A stretch of DNA of 64,000 nt from Hypericum androsaemum (Eukaryota > Streptophyta > Magnoliopsida > Malpighiales > Hypericaceae). The position numbers and the translations under genes are program-made. Under the pieces are notes generated by a model. It saw nothing but the letters and a program-made list of their open reading frames with translations. It was not told the origin of the DNA and searched no databases. The stretch is from NCBI GenBank assembly GCA_963995505.1, contig OZ023189.1, forward strand, positions 3,299,155 to 3,363,154, given 5' to 3'. Positions 13,671 through 23,672 of the stretch are shown piece after piece (positions within the stretch are counted from its first letter, which is position 1; each line of letters starts with the position of its first letter).

Positions 13671-14766
13671 CAGTGGAACCACTTTAACTTAATACTTGAG
13701 ACCGTAAAATTTTATTAATTTAGAGATGTTTTAATTAATCGACAAATTAATAATTTATTAATTAAAAGAGGTATTTTATATTCAGCGGACTTCAATTTAT
13801 TTATGTAGGTAAATACATGGATATAAGATACTAAGAATTTGAAGCTAGTTCAATGTACTAAAATTAAATGCAAGTTCAATGTGCTGAAATATCAGCTACT
13901 TATTGAATAACTAGATTCAAGTTCTTAGTATTTCATAAATCATATCCATCAATACAATGGCTTCCCATCTAAAAGGTGACAAGAAAACAACCATGACAGA
14001 CCAAATACGTAGGGTCTTATGTGAGTACAAAAGAGATCATCCAACATGCACCCTAAAAGATTTAAAACAATGACTTGATGAAAATTTTTATTTAAAAATT
14101 AGTCAAGGTACAATATCAAACACACTCAAGAGGTCATTTTAGTACCTTTTGGCTAGATTAGAAAAAGGAGGAAATACTAAGACCGAAATTGAAAAGGTTG
14201 TTTATGAGTGTGGTTTCTCCAATATCAAGATCGTGTGAATATATCATGAGAGCTAATTTTGGAGAAGGCAAGAGGACAATGAAGCTGGGGACGATACAAT
14301 ACAATTAGAATAAGTTATGCGAAAGGAAACAATAATAGCGTTGATAACTCTTCTTCTTCTTTTTTTGCAATTTGAGAATACCACATCTGAGCTTTTGGAT
14401 GTCGTGAGAAAAGCTAGAGATGAAATTCATTTTGATTTAAATTTAATAAAAGGCAAACAACAATGGATTTATATTTTGCTAAATTATCCTAACTATCTCA
14501 GTAATTTTATGAGATTATTAATTTATGATGTTGATGGAACCAATAGATTCGTCACAACATTGTTCATTCTGAAATATCTGTATCGAGACATACCAGAAGA
14601 AACAAACACTGTTGAAGATCTTTGTGTCAGCACCTCGAAATACGAGGAGGAGCTGACATTAACATTTTCGGATACAATAATGATTAGAAGCTTCTCTGAG
14701 AAAGCCAAGAAATTTACGGAGAAACGTCGAGCGCCTTCTCCAGATCTGCCATTGACATTGAAGTAA
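13671..14766 (+). mobile_element. pogo-like (Tc1/mariner superfamily, Lemi1/Emigrant type) element, 5' TIR plus internally deleted transposase
   Basis: Begins with cagtggaaccactttaac followed by ttaata-rich sequence, close to the terminal repeat of plant pogo/Emigrant elements (cagtaaaacctctataaatt as I recall it). At 13956-14158 a broken frame encodes the CENP-B/pogo N-terminal helix-turn-helix (TDQIRRVLCEYKRDHPTC ... ISQGTISNTLKRSF) with a tga near 14071 and a tag at its end. After a frameshift, about 14213-14270 reads WFLQYQDRVNIS and ELILEKARG, the second DNA-binding half. The DDE catalytic core is then missing and sequence goes straight to the C-terminal tail (LLDVVRKARDEIHFDL, in the open frame 14317-14766). 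It is a non-autonomous deletion derivative. Its 3' end is not found before the Mutator-like insertion at 14794. Confidence 0.7.
13956..14766 (+). pseudogene. pogo-like transposase remnant (HTH domain joined to C-terminal tail, DDE core absent)
   Basis: Starts MASHLKGDKKTTMTDQIRR at 13956. It needs two stop codons (near 14071 and 14145) and a frameshift near 14205 to be read through, then another stop before the tail (about 14310). The tail frame from 14317 carries FLQFENTTSELLDVVRKARD. A full-length plant pogo transposase is roughly 400-500 aa; here about 220 residues of two separated ends remain. It would have bound element ends and cannot catalyse transposition. Confidence 0.65.
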
Positions 14767-14793
14767 ACAAACTGCATAGAACCATTTTTAAAA

Positions 14794-14970
14794 GGGCAAA
14801 TTACCCTCTAGTCCCTGGCCTTTGGTCACCCTCCCCCTAGGGTCCCTGACTTTTGGAAAATGATTGTCCCGTCCCTAAGTTTTAATGATAATAGACTCTC
14901 GGGTCTCTGGAGCCGGAATATTCCATATTCTCCGGCGAACCCCCACTTGAGAAGACTAAAATGCCCTCCC
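14794..14970 (+). repeat. left terminal inverted repeat of MULE A
   Basis: Matches the reverse complement of about 16032-16210 nearly base for base, including the central block tccggcgaacccccacttga versus its inverted partner. Confidence 0.88.
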
Positions 14971-15129
14971 TTGTTAAATTTTACTCCACCCCTTAAAAAA
15001 ATTACAGCCCACTATTCACTGCCAGTCTCTCTCCCCTCTCTTCTTCTTCTTCTTCTTCCTCCTTCCCCATCTCTCTCTCTCTCTCTCTCCACCCTCTTCT
15101 GCCTCTCTCTCCTCCCATCACACCCTCTC

Positions 15130-15790
15130 TCAAAGACCAATTTTGGCTCCCTCCCCGACAACCATCGCTGACACAGACCCCGTCCTCAAGAAGGTCGAAG
15201 GCAAGGGTACCACTTCCGGCAAGAAGGGTCCCTCTTATGTTACTATCCCCGAGAAGAAGAAGAATGGTGGCGAATTCCAACTTGGTGGCAAAAAATTGGG
15301 AAGGGGAAATAAAAATTAAAGAGCAAAACCAAGCTTTGAACGATTCAAGCTTTAATGGAGTAAGCCAATTTGATGAAGCAACCCAGTTTTCAATTAGAAC
15401 AGAAGAACATTAATCTAGGATTAACCCAGATTGGGGACCTGCCACGTCAACCTCATCCTCCTCCCGAGGTGGCTCGTCTCCACGGACTTCGCAGTCGGGG
15501 CCTCAAGATCCCTAACCTGGCCGTCGGGGCCCCCGGCCATCCTCCCCTTCTCTGTGCGCCACTAGCGGGCGGGCGGGTCGATCCGGTGCTGGGTGGTGAA
15601 GAACGAGATTCTCACCGACGATCGGTTCTCCCCGAGCTTCCTCGTGATGAGGCTGGTGACCTCGTTCGTTATCTCCCTCCTCTGGGTTCGCCTTCATCTT
15701 CGATTCAGCGAGGGAGGCCTGGAGTGGGTTTTGTCGGATGCCCCTTATTTGTTTGCTTCATTTTGTGGATTACTCGTGGTAGGGAATTAG
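15130..15790 (+). other. possible captured gene sequence inside MULE A (unrecognised)
   Basis: Two stretches look codon-structured against the AT-rich surroundings. About 15162-15290 reads TIADTDPVLKKVEGKGTTSG followed by a KKGPSYVTIPEKKK segment. About 15590-15787 is an open frame, WVVKNEILTDDRFSPSFLVM, running into a hydrophobic segment (VISLLWV). The block is much more GC-rich (15450-15720) than the element ends. I do not recognise either family. Chance GC-rich open frames are the alternative. Confidence 0.35.
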
Positions 15791-16031
15791 AGTGTTGAAT
15801 AGAAGATGATGATTTGTGGATTCGATTTTTGGTGTTGAATCGAAGATTCAACTATAATTTGAATTATAGTTCTGAAAATTAGGGTTCTTGAAATCTTATT
15901 TCTCTCTAATTAGTTTAATTTTTATTAAAAAGGTTTAAGTTGTGTTTTCGTTGAAGGTTGAAGGTTTGAATTTGAGAAGATGAAGTGGGGGAAGAAGAAG
16001 GGGAGAAAGCTTTATTTTTTATATTTTTAAG

Positions 16032-16210
16032 TAAGAGGGGCATTTTAGTCTTTTCAAGTGGGAGTTCGTCGGAGAATATGGAATATTCCGGCTCCAGGGA
16101 CCCGAGAGTCTATTATCATCAAAACTTAGGGACGGGACAATCATTTTCCAAAAGTCAGGGACCCTAGGGGGAGGGTGACCAAAGGCCAGGGACTAGAGGG
16201 TAATTTGCCC
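16032..16210 (-). repeat. right terminal inverted repeat of MULE A
   Basis: Inverted copy of 14794-14970. It is followed by the second copy of the 9-bp duplication tttttaaaa. Confidence 0.88.
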
Positions 16211-16224
16211 TTTTTAAAAAATGG

Positions 16225-16693
16225 CCTCTCTTTGGCAGCCGTTTTGTGGTAATAGTATATTTTAGAGATGGGAACTTATACAAAAAGAAATCTCTACTTC
16301 TCTTCAGAATTAATTTGAGTAGTGTTAAGAAGCCCAAAAGAAGTAAAAGAGGGGGTCAAAATGGGGGCTTGGACATCAGAATTAATTTGTTTTGATCTTA
16401 ATATTTTATTTAATCGACTGATTACGTGGTTAGAGTTATATTGATGAATTAATTTTGTATCGATTTCCGAGTCTTGTACCCAATCTCCCAAGAGGAGGGA
16501 GAAGGCGTGAGGGCGGAGACGTGGGGGAAAAGGCAGTGGCACCCGGCGTAGGAGGTCCATGGCCGTTATACAGAGGGGGTGGTGGTCCCCGTCGTAGACA
16601 ATGTATCGATGATGATCTCCTCCTGCTTATTCTTACACTGATGTAGATTCCTGTTTCCGAGGGGCATACTAGAAGCTATCTCCTTTATTTATT
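16225..16693. other. spacer between MULE A and MULE B
   Basis: AT-rich flanks around a short GC-rich patch (about 16490-16600) with no open frame I can assign. It ends in the 9-bp duplication ttatttatt that borders the next element. Confidence 0.4.
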
Positions 16694-17978
16694 GGGAAAA
16701 TTATTGTCAGGCTCCTGGTGTTTGGCATATTCGTCTCTCATCTCTCTGTATTTCAAAAAAATTGATTAAAAACCCCCTGAAGTTTGATTTTATTATACTC
16801 TAAGGCCCTTCGCTGAGGTCAGCTGATATTTTTTCTTTTTTTGTCATAGAAATGACAAAAATACCCTTGAAAAAAAGCTATCTTCTCCCTTCCCTTCATC
16901 TTCAACCTCTAATTCCAAAAACCCAAGAATAAACCCAGGAACCAAACTCATCAAATCCACTAAACTCACCAAAATTATCCAATCTTCTTCAACCCTCACA
17001 TGAACAGATTCGTTCTAAATCGGAAAAATAAGAACACAACCCAGAAAAATACATAATCAACCACACCGGGAAAAATACATAATCTTCTTCAACCCTCCCT
17101 CTTCGACGATTTCATCCAACGCGCCTCCCGCTGACTCTCCTCTGCCTCCTCTTCCTCTGGTTCAGCCCCCGGCCCCCTCCATGGGCTCCTGGTCTGGCAG
17201 CCGCAACAACACCTGGTTGTCGAGCTCGACCCTTCGGAACCGACCCACCTCGAGACCCTCTTGGCCTCAGCCCGCCCCTTCCTCGAGACCGTCGACAAAA
17301 ACCTTCCCTCCCTCGTCGAAGTGCTCCGATCGGTGGGGGCTGGCGAGTGCTGGCACAAGCACGGGAGCTCACCTACAACCTAAATCCTTTTAACAGAGAA
17401 ATAACACCACGTCTAATTCCACCGGAAGGTCACCTACTATATCCGGATCTCGCTCCGCTTGTCATCGTCAAACTCCCACCATCCAGGTCTCGTCATCCCA
17501 AATGTTGGTCTCCTACTAGATCTCGACTGGGATATGGAGGTCGTCGCCTCGTTTGTTATCGAAGCCCAAAGGTCACCTTGAAGGTCGCCTCGTTGGCTGT
17601 TTCTGGTGGACGAGGAGGACAACGGCGAGATCCCGGTGACTGGCTCCTTTTCGGTGGTTAATTGGATTTAATCGAAAGTTTTTTTTGTTGATTTCTGAGT
17701 TGGTTATTGGTGTTCATGATTTTTAGTGATTTTTTTGTATTTTTGTTTCATCTTGGTGTTCATCTAAGAGGTTGAAGATAGCTTTTTTTAAGGATATTTT
17801 TTATTAATTTTTGTATGAGTATATAAGTTATTTACTTTAAAAAATTGATCGATGACATCAGCGAGTGGCCTTAAAGTATAATAAAACCAAACCTTAGGGA
17901 GTTTTTAATCAATTTTCGAAATACAGGAAGGTGAGAGACGAATATGCCAAACATCAGGGGCTTGACAATAATTTTTCC
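16694..17978. mobile_element. non-autonomous Mutator-like element B (Pack-MULE) with about 150-bp TIRs
   Basis: The left end gggaaaattattgtcaggct and the right end (inverted ggaaaaattattgtcaag) pair over roughly 150 bp, to about 16850 and about 17820. An identical 9-bp duplication ttatttatt flanks it (16685-16693 and 17979-17987). No transposase. The interior, 17095-17660, is GC-rich and carries a recognisable host-gene fragment, so this is a Pack-MULE. It belongs to a different terminal family from element A although the two sit 484 bp apart. Confidence 0.88.
17099..17370 (+). pseudogene. captured gene fragment, DUF6817-like, inside MULE B
   Basis: One frame reads LFDDFIQRASR, then a tga, then continues in the same frame from 17180 as HGLLVWQPQQHLVVELDPSE and LETLLASARPFLETVDKN, ending ... 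LRSVGAGECWHKHGSS near 17370. The AGECWHK motif is, from memory, typical of the plant proteins with a DUF6817 domain; the match was not checked. Only an N-terminal exon-sized piece is present, with a stop codon and no downstream domain, so it cannot make the parental protein. Codon structure and GC content differ sharply from the flanking AT-rich DNA, which supports capture from a gene. Confidence 0.6.
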
Positions 17979-17987
17979 TTATTTATT

Positions 17988-18499
17988 CTGTATATGGAGC
18001 GGTATAGGTTTTCTTTAGATGAATTCGCAGCTGTTGCTTTGTAGAATAATATGATTCAAGACAACTTAAGAGAGGACGGAGGAGGACGAAGATTTGGGAG
18101 GGAAGGTTATCTTTTTTTTTATATTCATTAATCATAAGGCAATACGATGAGGTGGACGACTTTTGCTTACGTGGATTAATGATGTGTCGTCGGTCACCGA
18201 AAATTTTATTTAAAGGGATTAATTATCTCGTTTTGATAAGTATAAGGTGATAAATTAGTCGATTTTAAGTACAAGATGATAATTGTACTTTTTGGTTAAG
18301 TAGAGGGTGTAATTTGATCCTTTTGCAAAAACTTAGTAAATTCCTATCTGTAACCTTTCCTAAACATGAAAGTTATAATGCATTTTATTTGTTTTATGTT
18401 ATAAGATTTTTAAACGTTCTTTTCATCTCCCAATTTTGCTAATCATACTTAAAGTACTTGAAAGAAAATTTTTAATTTTAATTTTATTGTTATTGAGGG
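17988..18499. other. AT-rich intergenic sequence with a possible transposon end
   Basis: No coding potential seen. About 18180-18350 has the vocabulary of a MULE-type terminal repeat (ggataaattagtcg, gataattgtactttttgg, taatttgatccttttgc), but no inverted partner was found in the window. Confidence 0.3.
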
Positions 18500-18970
18500 T
18501 ATTTTTGTCATTACATTTGGGTTTCATATGATGTGAACTTCTACCGAACATTAAAGAATTAAAACAATATTGAAGGCTGTAACGAAAGGGTAAGATAAAT
18601 AAATAAATAACGAGACATAAGGATGGAACAAAATTAAAGATGTGATGTGATTGAGATGAAAAATGAGGATAATGCTCTTAAATGTATCGAGAAAGATTAG
18701 AGATGAGATTCAACTATATTTAAGTTTCAAAGAAAAAAATATCATATATTCATTTTTTACTAAATTATAATTATAATATGTATTTATTATTTTAGATGAT
18801 TATTTATGATATTATGAGACTATATAGTTATATAGAGATATTTGTAGAAATTATTATCATATTAATTTACAAAAATTATAATTTTTTTTACTAACTGGAA
18901 TTGGGACTAGACAAAATTATTAATTAAAGTACATTAATTTATCGAATATTAATTTATAAAGATTTTACTG
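18500..18970 (+). mobile_element. 3' end of a second pogo-like element
   Basis: Ends in ttaatttataaagattttactg (end at 18970), the inverted form of an Emigrant/pogo terminal repeat. About 18690-18780 is a diverged copy of the transposase tail region at about 14390-14500 (cgagaaagattagagatgag versus gagaaaagctagagatgaaa). Because that tail occurs twice, this is more likely a separate truncated copy than the missing end of the element at 13671. Confidence 0.55.
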
Positions 18971-19224
18971 ATTATCAAGAAAAGTACAAGAAGGGTAGTA
19001 TTGGAAAATTAATGTTTGTTCTCCAAACACTAAACTTGACTTGACCAAATTTTATGTCCAATCATGTTCTCGGACCAAACGTAAAGTTTTTATGTCCTAG
19101 CATCTGATCTGCCACCTTCTAATGGATTTTCTTTTTCATTTTTTGTTCGAAATTTTCTCTTTTCTACTTCATTTTCTTTGGAAAAAAACTTTTTTCTATT
19201 CTTGGTTCTAGATAACGTGAGAGT

Positions 19225-19398
19225 ATGACGAATCTTAGTTTCTACCACACGATTAGTTTCTACCACGTCAGACGCAAGGGCATATCCTTGCTAGCACTTT
19301 TAGGAGTTGTATTATTTGTACCAATAAAATATGAAAGTGATGACCCCGCAAAAAAGTTAGAGAAAATGATGAATGTAGCAAAAACTATTATTGAATAA
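19225..19398 (+). CDS. small ORF (57 aa) with a hydrophobic segment, unrecognised
   Basis: ATG at 19225, stop at 19396-19398. A basic stretch VRRKG is followed by a hydrophobic helix (ISLLALLGVVLFVPI) and then a charged tail with SDDPAKKLEKMMNVAKTIIE. The composition looks protein-like rather than random for this AT-rich region, with one membrane-spanning segment and an amphipathic tail. I do not recognise a family. It lies directly next to the copia insertion (LTR begins at 19412) and may be the remains of a larger gene. 18971-19224 upstream shows nothing else. Confidence 0.35.
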   Translation: MTNLSFYHTISFYHVRRKGISLLALLGVVLFVPIKYESDDPAKKLEKMMNVAKTIIE

Positions 19399-19411
19399 AC
19401 GAAGTCATATA

Positions 19412-20167
19412 TGTTGAAACAAATATTAGTAAATAATGGTTTAATACGAGTATGCAAATATAAATCGTAAGCATATAAAGAGAAGAGTTTAGAGGTATGC
19501 TCACAATCACACTTGTGAGTAAGTGTGTACAACCGTCTTCTTCGAGCTAGGGATTTCGGATGCAATCCTGGACGAGGCCACAGTTTTACCGTGTGCCCTT
19601 AAACTCTTATTACCCGCCTATATGCTTCAGGCCTCCGTGGGTAAGAGAGTTCCCAAGGTACAACGCCCAACCTCGTGTACAAAGGAAGCACTTTCGTACA
19701 CCTTTCGAACCTTTCGTAGCCTTAGAACTCCGACACAAATGAAAGTGAGAAATGCTATGCTATGGAGGGAGAAGTAGAGAGCTCAAGGAAGAGTGTGAGC
19801 TGGGATGATTTGGAATGAAGGAGGTGGGCTCCTTTTATAGGCAGCCTTGGACCTCCAACAGCCAAATTCGGATTTAATAGGGCCATTAACCCACCCATTA
19901 AATGGGCTGTTACAAGACCCATAAAACCCCCATATTCATTAGGCTGTTATCCCATTTATTGGCTTGAATTTAAATTCGAAATTTAAATTCAAAGCCACCT
20001 GGAAGGTGAAAAAGGTTCCAGAGTGTGGGCTTGTCCAAACGGAAGTCCAAGAAGCCCAGAGGACTTTTTTGGGCCTAGGATCGCTACAACAAGTCCGGCC
20101 CAGTTCTAAAAAGATAAGGCCCTGGAACCATTCCCACAAACCCACAATCCCGCAACCCGCACCCGCA

Positions 20168-20213
<46 letters not shown>

Positions 20214-20715
20214 GCCCGGCCCGGCCCGGCCCGGCCCGGTCCGGGACAGGACGGGGCGGGGCGGGGCGCGCGCGCGTGCGTGCGTGCGTGCCGAGCCGAG
20301 CCGGGCCGGACGGACGGCGCGAGAAGCCTCTCCCTTCTCCACCAGTTTACCCATGCTAGACTTCTAGTCCCTTATAAACTTGTCTCAGCATGGTGCGCTA
20401 ACCAATGTGGGATTGTGCTTATTTTAATAACAACCATACCACTTTAAAGCCAATTTTTATTCACCCAGAGAATTGGATTTTCGCAAGTGTTATATATCGT
20501 TATGAAGCTCTATCAACGAGCTTCGTATTGACCTCACAAACACCCAAAATCAATTGGTGTGACCTTCAATTAAATTAGCTCAAAGTTGCCCACTAATTAC
20601 TTAGTTATTATATTTAATTAGGATTCTCCCTCTAATTAAATATTTGGGCCAAAGCCCAATACACTCACTTGTATTGGGCCATCTCTTCCTTGGTTAATAA
20701 ACCAATTCTCCAACA
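19412..20715 (-). repeat. 3' LTR of copia element 1 (1304 bp)
   Basis: On the - strand it starts tgttggagaattggtttatt and ends in tttcaaca. It contains a GC-rich block with repeated gagccc units (20168-20215) and ccggc units, a cgcgcgtgcgtgcgtg run, and the TATA-like ctataaaagg (19831-19840, - strand). It is 245 bp longer than its partner. Confidence 0.95.
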
Positions 20716-20728
20716 ATCCCCCACATGA
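20716..20728 (-). promoter_or_regulatory. polypurine tract of copia element 1
   Basis: Directly before the 3' LTR, the - strand reads catgtgggggat, a purine run positioned to prime plus-strand DNA synthesis in a copia element. The same catgtgggggat precedes the LTR at 44387. Confidence 0.8.
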
Positions 20729-21314
20729 ATGCAAATTGGCTTATATATAATATGAGCCTACCAATGCTACATGCAACTTGGAGTTCTGCGAGAATTTGTT
20801 GCATCAGGAACGGTGGTTGAAAGCCTTGAACCTTCCTTAGTGAAATACCTTCGGATATACTTGCCAACCAGTGGACGCGATGCCTTGAACTGTTCGGCGT
20901 TTCATGTATACCAAGACAAAGGTACTCACACAACTCCTTCTCAAACCACTACTTGGTTCTTTCGTTGTTGTCCATTTTGGCCCTGGACTGCCTTGGAAAC
21001 ATCATCGAATGCTCTAGAGATTTAGCCCTTAACTCATCTCATAGAAGCGGCCCCTTCATATTCGATATAGGTGATCTCTTATAAGGAGTATCCTGCCATA
21101 CCCCACTTATATATATACTCGAAGTATAAGGATCATTAAAAGCTTAAAGCTTAACCTTCACATGGACAGGTCTATCACTCTTCCATCACAGGAATGGGCA
21201 AGGAACTCAATTTCTCGAGTGCTTTGTTCGACCCTAGCCTCACAATTCGGTTGTCCCTTTGAACCTGCAGATCAGGATTTACGATCCAGGTTGGGTTGCC
21301 ATCATGGGTTTAGG

Positions 21315-23672
21315 TCATTTCGTGGGCTTTAATCCCATTCCCCTCGATGATACCTCAACTTGGTCTCTCGTTAGACCCTTAGTTAATGGATCCGCGATGT
21401 TCTCTTTTGACTTTACATAGTCTAAAGATATCACACCCGTTCTCAATAACGTTCTCACGGATTTATGTCTACGACGTATGTGTCTAGACTTTCCATTATA
21501 CACATTATTTTGTGCTCTTCCAATAGCTGATTGACTATCACAGTGCACGCTAATGGGAGGCACTGGTTTTGACCACATCGGAATGTCCTCCAAGAAACTT
21601 CGAAGCCAATCCGCCTCTTCAGCTGCAAGATCCAACGCTATGAATTCTGATTCCATAGTTGATCTAGCAATGCAAGTTTGTTTGCATGATCTCCACGAGA
21701 CCGCTGCTCCTCCAAATGTAAATATGTATCCGCTAGTGGATTTTATATTCTTGGAGTCCGAGATCCAGTTCGCGTCTGAATACCCTTCCAGAACGGCTGG
21801 ATGTCTCGTATAGTGTAATCCAAAGTTAGCAGTGTACCTTAGATATCTAAGGACTCTAACTATCGCTTTCCAATGTTCATAATTGGGATTACTCGTATAT
21901 CTCGATAATCTGTTAACCGAGTTTGCAATATCTGGTCTAGTACAGTCCATGAGGTACATTAGACTGCCTATAACTCTAGAATATTCTAGTTGTCTCACAC
22001 TCTCTCCGCGATTCTTGCAGAGACTCGACACCACTTCCATAGGAGTTCTCGCAATTACATTGCTATCCTTATCGAATTTGTCAAGTATCTTTTCGACATA
22101 GTGACCTTGGGAAAGCGCGTAACCTTCTGAAGTCTTAGTGATTTTCATCCCAAGTATTACATCAGCTTGTCCCAAGTCTTTCATATCGAAATTTTGTGAC
22201 AACATTTTCTTGGTAATTTTGATATTATCATTATTACCCACGATCAACATGTCATCTACGTAGAGACAAACTATCACATAGTCGTTATCATCTCCTTTCA
22301 CGTAGACACATTTATCACATTGGTTTATCTGAAACCCGTTAGATAGCATTACACTATCAAACTTTTCGTGCCATTGTTTAGGTGCTTGTTTTAGTCCATA
22401 CAAGGATTTTACAAGTTTACACACCTTATGTTCTTTACCTGAAACCACAAACCCTTCGGGTTGCTCCATGTAAATCTCCTCTTCCAAATCTCCATTAAGG
22501 AAGGCCGTCTTCACATCCATTTGATGGATCTCTAGGTTAAACAAAGCCGCCAAGGCTATGACTAACCTAATAGACGTTTTCCTGGAGACAGGAGCATATG
22601 TGTCAAAATAATCAACACCCTCAGTTTGCTTGTAGCCTTTAACAACAAGTCTCGCCTTGTACTTATCCACTGTACCATCAGGCTTCATCTTCTTTTTGAA
22701 GATCCACTTATGGCCTAGTGGTTTACTACCCGGAGGTAGATCTACTAGTTCCCAAGTGTGATTATGTAAGATAGACTCTATCTCACTATTCACCGCTTCC
22801 TTCCAAAGAGCAGAGTCTGTAGAAGACATTGCTTCTTTGTAGGTTACTGGATCCTTTTCTAACAGATATGTTAGGAAATCTGATCCGAAAGACTTTTCTT
22901 TTCTAGCCCTTTTCCCACGCCTAGGCTCTTCAACTTCATCTTGAGGTTTCTCTCCCCCCACATTGCTTCCACTTTGGTCAACTTGACGGTCAACACCAGT
23001 TCGAGCTTTATGAGGAAAGGTTTCCTCAAAGAATGAAGCATCCCTAGCTTCTATGATAGTATTTACGTGGATATCAGAGTTATCTGACTTGTGTACCAAG
23101 AATCGATATGCAGCACTATCTTGTGCATAACCGATAAACACACAATCCACCGTCTTGGGTCCTATCCTTGTCCTTTTAGGAGGTGGGATCGGAACCTTAG
23201 CAAGACATCCCCAAACTCTTAGGAACTTATAGCTAGGCGCATGACCTTTCCATAATTCGTAAGGTGTTTTAGCCAACTTTTTATGTGGTACCCTGTTGAG
23301 CACATAGTTGGCCGAAAGCACCGCTTCCCCCCACAAATTCCTTGGTAATCCGGAACTGATAAGCATCGCATTCATCATTTCCTTAAGCGTTCTATTCTTC
23401 CTTTCTGCAATTCCATTTTGCTCGGGAGAATAAGGCGCCGTGGTTTGATGAATGATTCCATTCTCGGCACAAACTTGTGCAAATGGAGATTCATATTCAC
23501 CACCTCGGTCACTTCGAAGATTTTTGATCTTCTTGCCAAGTTGGTTCTCAACTTCATTCTTATAGTGAATGAACATGTCTATTGCTTCGTCTTTACTTCT
23601 CATCAAGTAGACATAGCAATACCTCGTACAATCATCGATAAAAGTTATAAAATAATTTTTACCGCCACGCGT
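21315..23672 (-). CDS. copia integrase core, reverse transcriptase and RNase H (in frame with gag, beyond a stop)
   Basis: Continues the gag frame. From the first ATG at 23606 it is 763 aa. Integrase catalytic residues are in LRSDRGGEY (near residue 33) and [12 protein letters not shown] (glutamate near 69). The reverse transcriptase holds [23 protein letters not shown] and the catalytic YVDD at 449-452. RNase H carries [23 protein letters not shown] and a C-terminal IADPLTKGL. All key motifs are intact. Only the stop at 23673-23675 separates it from gag. Without read-through, the integrase lacks its start. Confidence 0.93.
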   Translation of the reverse strand, partial: TRGGKNYFITFIDDCTRYCYVYLMRSKDEAIDMFIHYKNEVENQLGKKIKNLRSDRGGEYESPFAQVCAENGIIHQTTAPYSPEQNGIAERKNRTLKEMMNAMLISSGLPRNLWGEAVLSANYVLNRVPHKKLAKTPYELWKGHAPSYKFLRVWGCLAKVPIPPPKRTRIGPKTVDCVFIGYAQDSAAYRFLVHKSDNSDIHVNTIIEARDASFFEETFPHKARTGVDRQVDQSGSNVGGEKPQDEVEEPRRGKRARKEKSFGSDFLTYLLEKDPVTYKEAMSSTDSALWKEAVNSEIESILHNHTWELVDLPPGSKPLGHKWIFKKKMKPDGTVDKYKARLVVKGYKQTEGVDYFDTYAPVSRKTSIRLVIALAALFNLEIHQMDVKTAFLNGDLEEEIYMEQPEGFVVSGKEHKVCKLVKSLYGLKQAPKQWHEKFDSVMLSNGFQINQCDKCVYVKGDDNDYVIVCLYVDDMLIVGNNDNIKITKKMLSQNFDMKDLGQADVILGMKITKTSEGYALSQGHYVEKILDKFDKDSNVIARTPMEVVSSLCKNRGESVRQLEYSRVIGSLMYLMDCTRPDIANSVNRLSRYTSNPNYEHWKAIVRVLRYLRYTANFGLHYTRHPAVLEGYSDANWISDSKNIKSTSGYIFTFGGAAVSWRSCKQTCIARSTMESEFIALDLAAEEADWLRSFLEDIPMWSKPVPPISVHCDSQSAIGRAQNNVYNGKSRHIRRRHKSVRTLLRTGVISLDYVKSKENIADPLTKGLTRDQVEVSSRGMGLKPTK

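Larger units (their letters stand above)
14794..16210. mobile_element. non-autonomous Mutator-like element A with about 180-bp TIRs
   Basis: The left end gggcaaattaccctctagtc (14794) recurs as an exact inverted copy at the right end (16210). The inverted similarity runs about 180 bp inward on each side, to about 14965 and about 16032 (gggcattttagtcttttcaa). The nine bases tttttaaaa flank both ends (14785-14793 and 16211-16219), the 9-bp duplication expected of MULEs. No transposase is present. The interior holds pyrimidine-rich repeats (about 15036-15090) and a GC-rich, codon-like stretch (about 15130-15790). The element sits immediately downstream of the pogo-like remnant. Confidence 0.9.

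Noticed and set aside
19260..19565. - strand frame shared with 25766-25963
   Set aside because: The common part is LTR sequence, so it only reflects the repeat.
19964..20359. Pro/Glu- and Arg/Ala-rich frames in the copia LTRs (also near 26283-26600 and 45391-45681)
   Set aside because: Translated gagccc and gcgtgcgt repeats inside LTRs, not proteins.
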